NCBI RefSeq assembly: GCF_900114605.1
Contig: NZ_FOTP01000002.1
Span: 620,001 to 684,000 of the forward strand
Direction: 5' to 3'
From: Bradyrhizobium sp. NFR13
GTDB lineage: Bacteria > Pseudomonadota > Alphaproteobacteria > Rhizobiales > Xanthobacteraceae
DNA: 64,000 bases
Part shown: positions 17,511-26,753 of the stretch, one piece after another
Layout: every line of letters begins with the position of its first letter
Numbering within the stretch: position 1 is the stretch's first letter
Notes under the pieces: generated by a model
Database searches by the model: none
What the model was told of the DNA's origin: nothing
The model's input: only the letters and a program-made list of their open reading frames with translations
Made by a program: the position numbers and the translations under genes

Positions 17511-20500
17511 ATGCAGATTCAACGCCGCTACACCACCGAAGGACAGTCGCCCTATGCCGGGATCGACTTCCGTCTGACCACGTCCGAAATCCGCAACCCC
17601 GATGGGTCGGTGGTGTTCAAGGCCGATGGCGTTGAAGTTCCGGAAGCATGGTCGCAGGTCGCATCCGACGTGCTCGCCCAGAAGTATTTCCGCAAGGCCG
17701 GCGTTGCCGCGCGTCTGAAGAAGGTCGAGGAAGAGACCGTCCCGTCGTGGCTGTGGCGTTCGGTGCCGGACACCGATGCCCTCGCCGCTTTGCCCGAGAA
17801 AGAGCGCTTCATCGGCGAACTCTCGGCCAAGCAGGTGTTCGACCGTCTCGCCGGCTGCTGGACCTATTGGGGCTGGAAGGGTGGTTACTTCACCAGTGAA
17901 GCCGACGCCCATGCCTTCCATGACGAGCTGCGCTACATGCTCGCCAAGCAGATGGTCGCGCCGAACTCGCCGCAGTGGTTCAACACCGGCCTGCACTGGG
18001 CCTACGGCGTCGATGGTCCCGGCCAGGGCCACTACTATGTGGACTGGAAGACCGGCAAGCTGACCAAGTCGAAGTCGTCCTACGAACATCCGCAGCCGCA
18101 TGCCTGCTTCATCCAGGGCGTCGAGGACGATCTGGTCAACGAAGGCGGCATCATGGACCTGTGGGTGCGTGAAGCCCGCCTGTTCAAATACGGCTCCGGC
18201 ACCGGCTCCAACTTCTCGCGCCTGCGCGGCGAAGGCGAGAAGCTGTCGGGCGGCGGTCGCTCGTCGGGCCTGATGTCCTTCCTCAAGATCGGCGACCGTG
18301 CTGCGGGTGCCATCAAGTCGGGCGGCACCACGCGCCGCGCGGCCAAGATGGTCGTGGTCGATGCCGACCATCCGGATATCGAGACCTATATCGACTGGAA
18401 GGTGAAGGAAGAGCAGAAGGTCGCGGCCCTCGTCACTGGTTCGAAGATGAACCAGAAGCACCTCAAGGCCATCATGAAGGCCTGCGTGAATTGCGAAGGT
18501 TCGGGCGACGACTGCTTCGATCCCGAGAAGAACCCGGCGCTGCGCCGCGAGATCAAGCTCGCCCGCCGTTCGCTGGTCACCGACAACATGATCAAGCGCG
18601 TGATCCAGTTCGCCAAGCAGGGCTACAAGGACATCGCCTTCGACATCTATGACACCGACTGGGATAGCGAAGCCTATCTGACCGTTGCCGGCCAGAATTC
18701 CAACAACTCCGTCTCACTGAAGGACGACTTCCTGCGCGCCGTCGAGACCGATGGCACATGGGATCTGATCGGCCGCACCAACAAGAAGGTGATGAAGACC
18801 ATCAAGGCCCGCGATCTCTGGGAAAAAATCGGCTACGCCGCCTGGGCGTCGGCCGATCCCGGCCTGCACTTCAACACCACCATGAACGACTGGCACACCT
18901 GCAAGTCGTCGGGCGATATCCGCGCGTCCAATCCGTGCTCGGAATACATGTTCCTGGACGACACGGCGTGCAACCTCGCCTCGGCCAACCTGCTGACCTT
19001 CTACAACACCACCACGAACATCTTCGACATCCACGCCTATGAGCATCTCTGCCGCTTGTGGACCATGGTGCTCGAAATCTCGGTGATGATGGCCCAGTTC
19101 CCGTCGAAGCCGATCGCCGAACTCTCCTACGAGTTCCGCACCCTCGGTCTCGGCTACGCCAATATCGGCGGCCTGCTGATGACCATGGGTCTGTCCTACG
19201 ACTCGCAGGAAGGCCGCGCGCTGTGCGGCGCCCTCACCGCTGTGATGACCGGCGTCAGCTACACCACCTCGGCCGAGATGGCCAAGGAGCTCGGCCCGTT
19301 CCCCGGCTACAAGAAGAACGCAGCCCACATGCTGCGCGTCATCCGCAACCATCGCCGGGCCGCCCATGGCGAAACCCGCGGCTATGAAGGCCTCGCGGTC
19401 AATCCGGTGGCGCTGGACCATGCTTCCTGCCCGCAGCAGGATATCGTCGCCCGCGCCAAGCTCGCCTGGGACCTCGCCCTCGAACTCGGCGAACTCCACG
19501 GCTATCGCAACGCCCAGACCACCGTGGTTGCCCCGACCGGCACCATCGGCCTGGTCATGGACTGCGACACCACCGGCATCGAGCCTGACTTCGCGCTGGT
19601 GAAATTCAAGAAGCTCGCCGGTGGCGGCTACTGGAAGATCATCAACCGCGCCGTGCCGGCTGCACTGCGCAAGCTTGGCTATCGCGAGAGCGACATTGCC
19701 GAGATCGAGGCCTATGCCGTCGGTCACGGTTCGCTGTCGAACGCCCCGGGCATCAATGCCTCGACCCTCAAGGCCAAGGGCTTCACCGACGAAGCGCTGA
19801 AGAAGGTCGAGGCAGCATTGCCGACCGCCTTCGACATCAAGTTCGCCTTCAACAAGTGGACTTTTGGCGAAGACTTCCTGCGCGACGTCCTGAAGATCGA
19901 GGCAGAGGCCATCGCAGCCCCCGGCTTCGACCTGCTCGCCGCGCTTGGCTTCACCAAGCGCGAGATCGAGGCCGCCAACGTGCACATCTGCGGCGCGATG
20001 ACGGTGGAAGGTGCCCCGCACCTGAAGGCCGAGCACTACAGCGTGTTCGATTGCGCCAATCCCTGCGGCAAGATCGGCAAGCGCTATCTCTCGGTGGAAA
20101 GCCACATCCGCATGATGGCGGCATCGCAGCCCTTCATCTCGGGTGCGATCTCCAAGACCATCAACATGCCGAACGACGCCACGGTGGAGGACTGCAAGTC
20201 CGCTTACCTCCTGTCGTGGAAGCTCGCGCTGAAGGCCAACGCGCTGTATCGCGACGGCTCCAAGCTCTCGCAGCCGCTCAACTCGCAACTCATCTCCGAT
20301 GAGGACGAGGACGAGGATGCGCTGGAGAACCTGATGGAGAAGCCGATGGCGGCCCGCACCGCCGCGATCTCCGAGAAGGTTGTCGAGCGTCTGGTCGAGC
20401 GCATTGTGGTGATGCGCGAGCGTGAGAAGATGCCGGATCGCCGCAAGGGCTACACCCAGAAGGCCGTGGTCGGTGGCCACAAGGTCTATCTGCGCACCGG

Positions 20501-21254
20501 CGAATATGATGACGGCCGCCTCGGCGAGATCTTCATCGACATGCACAAGGAAGGCGCGGCGCTGCGCTCCTTCATCAACAACTTCGCCATCGCCGTCTCG
20601 CTGGGCCTCCAGTATGGCGTGCCGCTGGAGGAATATGTCGACGCCTTCACCTTCACCCGCTTCGAACCAGCGGGCCCGGTGCAGGGCAACGACAGCATCA
20701 AGTTCGCGACCTCGATCCTCGACTATGTGTTCCGCGAACTCGCGGTCTCCTACATGTCGCGCTTCGATCTCGGCCATGTCGACGTCTCCGAGACCGGCTT
20801 CGACGCGCTCGGCAAGGGCGAGGATGAAGGCAAGGCACCGGAAGGCACGAACAAGTATGTCTCCAAGGGCCTGACCCGCTCGCGCACCGACAACCTCGTC
20901 GTCATGCGCGCGCCGGCACCTGCCGACACCACCGACGCCCGCGCGAGCGGCAACGTCACCTCGCTGAACGCGTCGGGCGCCACCGCCCGCCACGGCAGCG
21001 GAGATGCCGCAGTCGCCCTCAAGACCGCCGAGCCCGAGCATGCGCTCTCGCCGACCGAAAAGCTCGAGGCGCAAGCCTGGAGCAAAGCGGGCAGCGCCGC
21101 AGCCGCAGCACCGAGCAAGGCCGAACGCCGCGCCGAAGCCAAAGCCAAGGGCTATGAAGGCGACATGTGCGGTGAGTGTTCGAACTTCACGCTGGTTCGG
21201 AATGGGACCTGTATGAAGTGCGACACGTGCGGCAGCACGACGGGCTGCAGCTGA
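17511..21254 (+). CDS. nrdJ: adenosylcobalamin-dependent (class II) ribonucleoside-diphosphate reductase
   Basis: Makes deoxyribonucleotides with a B12-derived radical, independent of oxygen. The 1247-residue length is that of the long rhizobial NrdJ. Visible landmarks are [17 protein letters not shown], the SNPCSEY substrate-site block ([17 protein letters not shown]), [30 protein letters not shown], and a C-terminal Cys-rich tail ([21 protein letters not shown]) serving redox relay or zinc binding. The ATG at 17511 follows a conserved-looking leader; a longer frame from 17466 lacks family residues. No intein or frameshift is present. A terminator follows directly. Confidence 0.97.
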   Translation: MQIQRRYTTEGQSPYAGIDFRLTTSEIRNPDGSVVFKADGVEVPEAWSQVASDVLAQKYFRKAGVAARLKKVEEETVPSWLWRSVPDTDALAALPEKERFIGELSAKQVFDRLAGCWTYWGWKGGYFTSEADAHAFHDELRYMLAKQMVAPNSPQWFNTGLHWAYGVDGPGQGHYYVDWKTGKLTKSKSSYEHPQPHACFIQGVEDDLVNEGGIMDLWVREARLFKYGSGTGSNFSRLRGEGEKLSGGGRSSGLMSFLKIGDRAAGAIKSGGTTRRAAKMVVVDADHPDIETYIDWKVKEEQKVAALVTGSKMNQKHLKAIMKACVNCEGSGDDCFDPEKNPALRREIKLARRSLVTDNMIKRVIQFAKQGYKDIAFDIYDTDWDSEAYLTVAGQNSNNSVSLKDDFLRAVETDGTWDLIGRTNKKVMKTIKARDLWEKIGYAAWASADPGLHFNTTMNDWHTCKSSGDIRASNPCSEYMFLDDTACNLASANLLTFYNTTTNIFDIHAYEHLCRLWTMVLEISVMMAQFPSKPIAELSYEFRTLGLGYANIGGLLMTMGLSYDSQEGRALCGALTAVMTGVSYTTSAEMAKELGPFPGYKKNAAHMLRVIRNHRRAAHGETRGYEGLAVNPVALDHASCPQQDIVARAKLAWDLALELGELHGYRNAQTTVVAPTGTIGLVMDCDTTGIEPDFALVKFKKLAGGGYWKIINRAVPAALRKLGYRESDIAEIEAYAVGHGSLSNAPGINASTLKAKGFTDEALKKVEAALPTAFDIKFAFNKWTFGEDFLRDVLKIEAEAIAAPGFDLLAALGFTKREIEAANVHICGAMTVEGAPHLKAEHYSVFDCANPCGKIGKRYLSVESHIRMMAASQPFISGAISKTINMPNDATVEDCKSAYLLSWKLALKANALYRDGSKLSQPLNSQLISDEDEDEDALENLMEKPMAARTAAISEKVVERLVERIVVMREREKMPDRRKGYTQKAVVGGHKVYLRTGEYDDGRLGEIFIDMHKEGAALRSFINNFAIAVSLGLQYGVPLEEYVDAFTFTRFEPAGPVQGNDSIKFATSILDYVFRELAVSYMSRFDLGHVDVSETGFDALGKGEDEGKAPEGTNKYVSKGLTRSRTDNLVVMRAPAPADTTDARASGNVTSLNASGATARHGSGDAAVALKTAEPEHALSPTEKLEAQAWSKAGSAAAAAPSKAERRAEAKAKGYEGDMCGECSNFTLVRNGTCMKCDTCGSTTGCS

Positions 21255-21280
21255 TATACACATTTTAGCGAGTAGTAGAG

Positions 21281-21310
21281 AGGGCGGCATTCAGCCGCCC
21301 TTTCTATTAT
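21281..21310 (+). terminator. rho-independent terminator of nrdJ
   Basis: Perfect eight-base stem AGGGCGGC / GCCGCCCT with a five-base loop, followed by TTCTATTATT. It lies 27 bases after the nrdJ stop and marks the left boundary of the AT-richer insert. Confidence 0.85.
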
Positions 21311-21382
21311 TGGAATTTACAACCTAAGAACGCATTCCCGTGATTAGACTATTAGATTTATGCTATTCAAGGACTATCGCAC

Positions 21383-22849
21383 ATGTCTATTGCAGAAGAC
21401 CTAGCTAACGCCTGCGATAAAGCACTAGAAGAACAGCGCCTTCTCGGAGCATCACTCCTCACCCCATCGACAGATGGGACCGTATTTCTAACAACTGCGA
21501 CCGTCCCAGGTAGCCATCAATCACTAGCCGACCTAGATTCTGAACTGACAACCATTGCGACAAGTATTCGGGCGATATCGGAACAAGACTTAACTTTCGT
21601 TCCTTTAAAGACCATGCAATCAGCTTCAAAGAAGCTCGCCCAAATCGCCGGTCACTACGCAGCAGCACGGGCCGAAATCCCAGACACCGAGACGACCCAA
21701 ACCATCACCGCAGAGACGTTTACGTTCGTCGACCAGAATGGAACAGGCCACACGCTCGGACCTCACCTAAAATCGGCTTCGGACGCTACAGAAGAACTTC
21801 TCACCGACTGGCATCTTCTTCGCCTTGCAGCAAAATCGCCCCGCATAAATGACTTCGCCGCCTTCCTGCGATTAAATGCTGAGCACCGCGCGACACTAGA
21901 AAAACTTCTGCAAGAAGCGATCGCCATCAAGGAAAATGTTAAGGAAGCGGACACGTCAATCGACGCTATTCTATCCGATACAACCGAAGCCAAATCTGAA
22001 ATTGCCGGACTGAAAGAAATCACAGATTCCGACAGAAAGACAATCAGCGCGATGCTCGCTGAGGCATCTACAAAAATGGAAGGTATAAAGAAAACCTCGC
22101 TAGACGCGGACGCATTGACCAATACAATTGCAGAATATCAATCCGAGTTCGATCGCTTCCAGGGACAGCTCGACGAGCGAACAAAGCGATTCACGGACGG
22201 AACGACCCAATTAACACAGTTGATCGAGCGACTAAACCACGAAGAAAGCACCATCAAGCGCCTCATTGACCAATCAGAAGGAATGCTAACTGGCGCAACA
22301 AATGCGGGTTTAGCAGGATCACTGAGTCAACGCTTGAAAGAAATCAGCAAGGAAGTAACAAGATCCCGCTGGGCGTACTATGCAGCCATTACAATCCTTA
22401 TCGCTGCAACATTACCAATAGCTTTCGACATCTTACCCAAAGAATTCGCTCAGAAGATACTCAAAACATTGACGGGCGGATACTTCGACGCGAGCACATC
22501 GAATGATAAGTTACTACAGAATCCAGACCTACTTGGCCACGTAATCGCCCGCGCTCTACTTTTGATACCACCGTTGCTGCTGGTACGTTTTTCTGCTGCT
22601 AGGCATGAGCGCCTATTTCGACTTCGAGAGCACTATGCTTATAAATACTCCATAGCTTCTTCGGTTGAAGGTTTTAAGCAGCAATCGCCAGAGCAATACA
22701 GAGACTACATTGCCCTAACTGCCTTCAATGAGCTCACTTTCAATCCAGCCACGCAGATGGAATCAAAAGGTTCAGAAACAAAGCACCCCAACCCTTTAAT
22801 AGATGCATTTTTGAAAAAGGCTGGGTTTGCACCTGAGCAACAAGCGTGA
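21383..22849 (+). CDS. coiled-coil membrane protein of unknown function (AT-rich insert)
   Basis: I do not recognise this 488-residue protein with certainty. An N-terminal globular part (about 1-150) is followed by a long coiled coil (about 165-325). Next come GATNAGLAGSLSQRLKEI, a membrane segment (331-350), a second one (383-402) and a C-terminal block RLREHYAYKYSIASSVEGF (413-431) before a polar tail. This coiled coil-TM-TM-tail layout occurs in uncharacterised families often found in accessory regions, possibly DUF6161-like. Codon use and base composition are clearly more AT-rich than the flanking genes, which suggests transfer. It is followed 72 bases later by a second orphan gene on the same strand. 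Confidence 0.8.
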   Translation: MSIAEDLANACDKALEEQRLLGASLLTPSTDGTVFLTTATVPGSHQSLADLDSELTTIATSIRAISEQDLTFVPLKTMQSASKKLAQIAGHYAAARAEIPDTETTQTITAETFTFVDQNGTGHTLGPHLKSASDATEELLTDWHLLRLAAKSPRINDFAAFLRLNAEHRATLEKLLQEAIAIKENVKEADTSIDAILSDTTEAKSEIAGLKEITDSDRKTISAMLAEASTKMEGIKKTSLDADALTNTIAEYQSEFDRFQGQLDERTKRFTDGTTQLTQLIERLNHEESTIKRLIDQSEGMLTGATNAGLAGSLSQRLKEISKEVTRSRWAYYAAITILIAATLPIAFDILPKEFAQKILKTLTGGYFDASTSNDKLLQNPDLLGHVIARALLLIPPLLLVRFSAARHERLFRLREHYAYKYSIASSVEGFKQQSPEQYRDYIALTAFNELTFNPATQMESKGSETKHPNPLIDAFLKKAGFAPEQQA

Positions 22850-22921
22850 GAGCGCCACCAGATACGCAACCGCTTTCAACTTCACCCTCGTAGTTTTCAC
22901 TCTAAGATCACCGGCCCCCGA

Positions 22922-23797
22922 ATGAATTCGGCAACCAATGAACTCTTCGGACGATCATCTTCTTTGTTAAAAGTAATTGAAGAAATTCTACCAACCGCGC
23001 TTGAACACCGCTATCGATTTTCCACTGATGATTCTTTTGAAAAGTGGCGCAGATCTGCTGAATTCAATATCCCTCAATTGAATGTCATCACGTCGCTTGA
23101 ACTGATAGACAAAGCTCATCTGTCCGCCGTGACCGCCTTAATACGGACAAAGGCTTGGGCGGATGCGACATGCGCCGCCCACACCTCTCGAAATTTCTTT
23201 AGTTGGGCAGCCTCGTCTCGGGGGCTAATTGAAAATGCCGGAGACATTGTAGATGGCCTCCTCCAGATAGCGCCAACTCTGGCCTCTAATCATAGAGCGA
23301 TTTCCGCCTGTCTCACTGGGAGGATGGACACAAAGATAGCGATCTTCTCAGAGATCGAAAAACCCTTGGATCATTTTGTACTTGCTGGATGGTTGCGTAC
23401 CAAGCGGGGGGAGCAGAATCCATTGAAAGCAAAGGATAACGCAGAGTATGTCAAGGTTTTGGAGCCGGTCACCCCCGATGCTCCGAATTTTTATCGCCGA
23501 CTTTGTTCTATTTGCCATCCGTCCAACGCATCTATCGAATTCATGTATGACTTAGATGCATTAGATAGCGGCGGATTCAAACTTTCTCGAAACAAAGACA
23601 TAGACGAAATTAAAAAAACACTCAGAGAGTTTCCAGATGTACTCGCAGGAAGTCTAATGATGTCATGCAATACTGCTCTTTTGATACTTAGAGTACTTCA
23701 CAAGTTTAAGTACCACCCCAAAATTCCTTATCTAAAAACGCTCGACTGGCGTGATGTAAAGATGTGGGCTTCGATCGAATCTGACCTCGCCTCCTAG
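22922..23797 (+). CDS. helical protein of unknown function, DUF5677/HEPN-like by eye (AT-rich insert)
   Basis: Soluble, mostly alpha-helical 291-residue protein. SWAASSRGLIENAGDIVDGL (about 93-112) and YRRLCSICHPSNASIEFM (about 190-210) sit where DUF5677-like proteins have a buried R-x-x-x-E helix and a Y-x-x-L-S-x-x-x-H-P block, so a distant relationship is possible but unproven. The C-terminal part ends with IPYLKTLDWRDVKMW. It shares the AT-rich composition and the strand of the membrane-protein gene 72 bases upstream. No clear ribosome binding site precedes the ATG. Function unknown; a two-gene accessory or defence-like module is one hypothesis. Confidence 0.7.
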   Translation: MNSATNELFGRSSSLLKVIEEILPTALEHRYRFSTDDSFEKWRRSAEFNIPQLNVITSLELIDKAHLSAVTALIRTKAWADATCAAHTSRNFFSWAASSRGLIENAGDIVDGLLQIAPTLASNHRAISACLTGRMDTKIAIFSEIEKPLDHFVLAGWLRTKRGEQNPLKAKDNAEYVKVLEPVTPDAPNFYRRLCSICHPSNASIEFMYDLDALDSGGFKLSRNKDIDEIKKTLREFPDVLAGSLMMSCNTALLILRVLHKFKYHPKIPYLKTLDWRDVKMWASIESDLAS

Positions 23798-23822
23798 TTC
23801 ACTGACACGAAGGGCGAAGCCA

Positions 23823-23857
23823 CGCAGCGTAATCCGCCGCAACTGTCTCTCGGCGCA
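23823..23857 (+). repeat. direct repeat, copy 1 (REP-like core)
   Basis: 35-base sequence starting CGCAGCGTAATCCGCC, found again at 24279-24313 with one mismatch. The two copies bracket the alpha-hydroxy-acid oxidase remnant. Its core belongs to the dispersed 'agcgtaatccgcc' element also seen at 25015, 27454 and 36803. Confidence 0.85.
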
Positions 23858-23929
23858 GCGCGCGGTCAAACCGTGGACAGCCATGGCCGAGGCACGAGGC
23901 ACTGTTCATTCATCAGAAGTCGGGCACGG

Positions 23930-24262
23930 CTAGGCGCTGGTGACGCAGCGCCGCGTGATGTGGGTGATGTCCAGCGCTCCCACCTGCCGCATGATCGTGA
24001 TGAACTCATCGTCCAGGATCTGCAGCACCCGGTCCACGCCGGCCTCGCCGAACGACGCCAGGCCCCACACGTAAGACCGGCCAATGCCGACGGCCGCGGC
24101 GCCCAAGGCGAGCGCCTTCAGGACATCGGTGCCGCGGCGTACGCCCCCGTCGATGAGCACCGGGATGCGGCCGCCCACCGAATCCACGACCTCCGCCAGC
24201 ACACCGATCGTCGCCTGCCCGCTCTCTTCCGCGCGCCCGCCGTGGTTGGAAACGATCAGGAA
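23930..24262 (-). pseudogene. 3' fragment of an FMN-dependent alpha-hydroxy-acid oxidase/dehydrogenase gene
   Basis: The minus strand encodes only the last third of an L-lactate dehydrogenase/glycolate oxidase-type protein. It reads LIVSNHGGRAEESGQATIG, then VLIDGGVRRGTDVLKALALG and AVGIGRSYVWGLASFGEAG, and ends at GALDITHITRRCV. These are the C-terminal half of the TIM barrel with the FMN-phosphate site DGGVRRGTD. All upstream parts (the first two thirds, including FMN-binding Tyr/Ser sites) are missing. The homology starts sharply at the repeat at 24263-24342. A second repeat copy lies beyond the stop, so the fragment is bracketed. In intact enzymes the motif is SNHGGRQLD; here it reads SNHGGRAEE. 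Confidence 0.85.
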
Positions 24263-24342
24263 GCGTAGGGCAGATTGGCGCAGCGTAATCCGCCTCAACT
24301 GTCTCTCGGCGCAATACGCTTCCGCCTTCGCTCTACGAGCTA
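24263..24342 (+). repeat. REP-like element, copy 2 plus extension
   Basis: Begins GCGTAGGGCAGATTGGCG and contains the 35-base repeat at 24279-24313 shared with 23823-23857. It ends with AATACGCTTCCGCC and TCTACGAGCTAC. It has the make-up of the 'gtagggcggattagcgcagcgtaatccgcc ... ggcggaatacgc' element seen elsewhere in this window, in a degenerate form. It joins directly onto the truncated oxidase gene. Confidence 0.8.
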
Positions 24343-24501
24343 CCCCGGACAGGCCACACTTGCGCCCCACGCGTTGACGTCGGAAGTTACGCCCTCTAGG
24401 CAGTGACCGCGCGTCGCGCCTACGTCATTGACGAGTCCCGCAATGCTCTATCTAGTTGCCGCAGTGCCGCCACGCGGCAGCCCTATGACCGGAATATCAA
24501 T

Positions 24502-24948
24502 ATGCGCCTTCAAATAGCTCGCTGCCTCACGCGTCTCGCCGTCGCAACTCTGCTGTCCGCCGCACTGTCGCTGCCCGCTCACGCGGACTCCGGCAAGGTC
24601 CGCTTCAAGTTCTTCAAGGCCGGATGGTTCATCGGAGCGCAGGCCGGGAGCGGAATCCTCAGTTACCGTGGTGAGATGTATCCGTTTCGCATCGGCGGCG
24701 TGAGCGCCGGCCTGACGTTTGGGGGCTCCTCGACCGATCTGGTGGGCACGGCGCAGAATATGCGCCAGGCTTCGGACATCGAAGGCATTTATACGGCGCT
24801 CGGCGCAGGTGTGGCGGTCGGTGCAGGCAGGCGCGCCATCCAGATGCGCAACGCCAAGGGCGTCGTCCTGACGCTGGAAGGCGAGCAACTGGGCCTCCAG
24901 TTCGATCTGGACCTGAGCGGAATGAACGTGTCCATCCAGAACCAGTAA
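24502..24948 (+). CDS. secreted protein of unknown function
   Basis: Exported 148-residue protein. Residues 1-30 form a signal peptide ending PAHAD. The mature part has GSGILSYRGEMYPFRIGGVS, then ADIEGIYTALG-like SDIEGIYTALGAGVAVGAG and LTLEGEQLGLQFDLDLSGM. This pattern (a beta-rich domain with L-x-Y-x-G-x-x-Y-P and D-I-x-G-x-Y-T-A-x-G-A-G) recurs in small periplasmic proteins of proteobacteria, some annotated DUF1134/EipA- or YSC84-like. I cannot choose between them. It stands alone between repeat-rich gaps. Confidence 0.75.
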   Translation: MRLQIARCLTRLAVATLLSAALSLPAHADSGKVRFKFFKAGWFIGAQAGSGILSYRGEMYPFRIGGVSAGLTFGGSSTDLVGTAQNMRQASDIEGIYTALGAGVAVGAGRRAIQMRNAKGVVLTLEGEQLGLQFDLDLSGMNVSIQNQ

Positions 24949-25014
24949 TCGGATGCACCAGCGTCAATGCGTTGGCCTTCACTGCGACATCCAAGCAGCA
25001 AGCGTCGTCAGCGA

Positions 25015-25030
25015 GCGTAGGGCGGATTAG
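25015..25030 (+). repeat. fragment of the dispersed REP-like element
   Basis: GCGTAGGGCGGATTAG, the left end of the element seen complete at 36803-36875 and degenerate at 24263. Here the rest of the element is absent. Confidence 0.6.
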
Positions 25031-25179
25031 TCAACGGGGCGCGCGAGGTACGTTGCCGCCTATGACGCGAAGGTCAACGGGTTGAAGCGGCGGTTCCTGC
25101 AGATGGCGGCCGAATGAGCTGGATACCCCGTGCGGGATCGATCAGGACCAGTCGTTGGTTTGCACGCGATTGTCCGCTC

Positions 25180-25548
25180 TCAGGCTGCTCTTCCGAACTG
25201 TTGACCCGAAAGCCACGAACACGCCGCGGCTGGAATAGCGCCCGTCAGCGTGACGGCGATCATCTCGCTGCGAACCATGAGGTTGCCGAGATACCACGCG
25301 ACCAGTTGCGCCATAACGGCCGCGACGGCCATTGACGCGATCGCGCGGAGATAAAACGGCTTCGCCGACAGCATCCAGTCTGCGCACGCAGCCACCCAGC
25401 CCGGCACGATGGCCAGGACATAAGCGAATCCCATCAGGAACATGACGAAATCGAGCTTCGGAACGCCCTCGTGAATAATCAGAGGGGTGACGTAAACGAG
25501 CAGCGCGAGCGGCGAGAACAGCACCGTAAAAACCAGAAACCGTTTCAT
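25180..25548 (-). CDS. small membrane protein, DUF5413-like
   Basis: 122-residue membrane protein with three or four hydrophobic segments. It runs MKRFLVFTVLFSPLALLVYV, FVMFLMGFAYVLAIVPGWVA, AIASMAVAAVMAQLVAWYL and a last segment before SWLSGQQF. The layout and the KRFLVFT...PLAL / AIVPGW / SAKPFYLR motifs match a rhizobial family of unknown function (DUF5413 as I recall it). GGAGG lies 4 bases before the ATG at 25548, which fixes the start although the frame is open much further upstream. No function can be assigned. Confidence 0.8.
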   Translation of the reverse strand: MKRFLVFTVLFSPLALLVYVTPLIIHEGVPKLDFVMFLMGFAYVLAIVPGWVAACADWMLSAKPFYLRAIASMAVAAVMAQLVAWYLGNLMVRSEMIAVTLTGAIPAAACSWLSGQQFGRAA

Positions 25549-25688
25549 GTCGCCTCCATCAGCGCAGCCATCTCCGCTTCCGACTGGCTTGCGCAATGGA
25601 GCTCGAGATCTCTTCCCTTTGTCTCGCATCCCGGGTGTCACGTTCAATCCGGTCGGTCGCCCCCCTTGCCCGCCTCGACCGCCATCCC

Positions 25689-25990
25689 TCACCGCAACTT
25701 CCCCAGCCACAACACCGCAAGCGCCGAGCGATTGCGGACACCGAACTTGCCGTAGATCGACTTGACGTGAAAATGCGTGGCGTTCGGGTTCTGGTCGAGC
25801 CGCTGCGCGATCTGCTTTTCCATCTGCCCGTCGAGCAGCGCGAGCAACACCCGGCGTTCCGCAGGCGTCAGCGGCGCGTTGGCGATCAGCAGGCCATGGC
25901 TGAGCAGCTGCTGCCGGTGAAACCATCGGAGTCCTCGCATCACGAAGCCCAGACGTTCGCCGTCCGGCGGCGAGAAGCACCGGAGCGAAA
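25689..25990 (-). pseudogene. truncated LuxR-type HTH regulator gene (C-terminal part only)
   Basis: The minus strand encodes MRGLRWFHRQQLLSHGLLIA followed by the LuxR DNA-binding domain: PLTPAERRVLLALLDGQMEK, QIAQRLDQNPNATHFHVKSI and YGKFGVRNRSALAVLWLG. Relatives I know carry some 150-200 further residues before this point. Here recognisable sequence stops about 25990 and a repeat element begins at 26021. Either the gene was truncated by the rearrangement, or a short protein starts at the ATG at 25940 (83 residues, essentially HTH alone). A bare HTH could still bind DNA, so loss of function is not certain. Confidence 0.65.
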
Positions 25991-26020
25991 CCCATCGGCG
26001 GAGCTGGTCGCATCGACGGA

Positions 26021-26085
26021 CAGGATGGGTTTCGCATAGTTTATCATCGAGCGCGCTTTGCGCGCCCATTGGCTCAACCCATCCT
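26021..26085. repeat. palindromic repeat element
   Basis: Outer inverted arms CAGGATGGGTTT / AACCCATCCTG enclose TTTATCATCGAGCGCGCTTT and an inner palindrome GCGCGC-TTT-GCGCGC. The inner part, including 'tttatcatcg.gcgcgctt.gcgcg' and 'ggctc', recurs at 27505-27542. It sits between the truncated LuxR gene and the SRPBCC gene and could act as a terminator for the latter. Confidence 0.75.
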
Positions 26086-26089
26086 GCTG

Positions 26090-26533
26090 TTACTGGTTGA
26101 TCTCGGGCTCAACGAGTTTCGTGAGCTTGCGCAGGGATTCCTGCCAGCCGAGATAACAGGCTTCGGCCGGAATCACATCCGGCACGCCCTGCTGCTCGAC
26201 GTTCAATTCCGTGCCGACAGACACGGCCTTCAATGTGACCGTGACCTTCATCTCGCCCGGCAGGTTGGGGTCATCGAATCTGTCGGTGTAGACGAGGCGT
26301 TCACCGGGAACGAGCTCCAGATAGGTCCCGCCAAAGGCGTGACTGTCGCCCGTGGTGAAGTTCCGGAATGACATCCTGTGACGGCCACCGACCTTCGCAT
26401 CCAGCTCATGGACGGTGCATGTGAACCCGTAGGGCGGAAGCCAGCTCGCAATCGCGTCAGGTTCGAGGAACGCGCGATAGATCTTCTCAGGCTTGGCGGC
26501 AATGACGCGATGCAGACGGATCGTGCTGGGCAT
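26090..26533 (-). CDS. SRPBCC (AHSA1-type) domain protein
   Basis: Cytoplasmic 147-residue protein of the START/AHSA1-like fold: IRLHRVIAAKPEKIYRAFLE, WLPPYGFTCTVHELDAKVGG, TYLELVPGERLVYTDRFDD and the closing GWQESLRKLTKLVEPEI. Such proteins bind hydrophobic ligands, and many are encoded beside ArsR regulators; none is present here. The full domain is intact. A 41-base inverted-repeat site (26561-26601) ends 27 bases before the ATG and may be the operator of an unlinked regulator. Confidence 0.88.
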   Translation of the reverse strand: MPSTIRLHRVIAAKPEKIYRAFLEPDAIASWLPPYGFTCTVHELDAKVGGRHRMSFRNFTTGDSHAFGGTYLELVPGERLVYTDRFDDPNLPGEMKVTVTLKAVSVGTELNVEQQGVPDVIPAEACYLGWQESLRKLTKLVEPEINQ

Positions 26534-26560
26534 GGGTTTTCCCTGTGTTCGGTCTCATTC

Positions 26561-26601
26561 GGATGTATCGGGAGACGACCTTCCCGCCGTCCGATACATC
26601 C
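26561..26601. promoter_or_regulatory. inverted-repeat site upstream of the SRPBCC gene
   Basis: Eleven-base perfect arms GGATGTATCGG / CCGATACATCC separated by 19 bases. No T-run follows, so an operator is likelier than a terminator. It lies immediately upstream of the minus-strand SRPBCC gene. Confidence 0.45.
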
Positions 26602-26753
26602 AGGACGAACGGGCCCGTCAGGTCCCGACATTTCTGCAGAATAAATATCCAGAGAGCATCGGCACGGCTGCCTCGCACGGGCGCGTCTGATGGCACAGCG
26701 AGACGCGCGATGCCGTCTCGCACTTTGTCAGATTTTCGGGATCGCGTCCGCCA

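Noticed and set aside
18714-21290. 858-codon minus-strand frame across nrdJ
   Set aside because: It is the antisense shadow of nrdJ, produced by high GC at third positions; no domain is recognisable and nrdJ itself is fully supported.
24990-25115. short plus-strand frame reading RYVAAYDAKVNGLKRRFLQM then AAE-stop
   Set aside because: It looks like a gene tail but the frame is closed upstream and no family is recognisable; may be another relic in this scar region.
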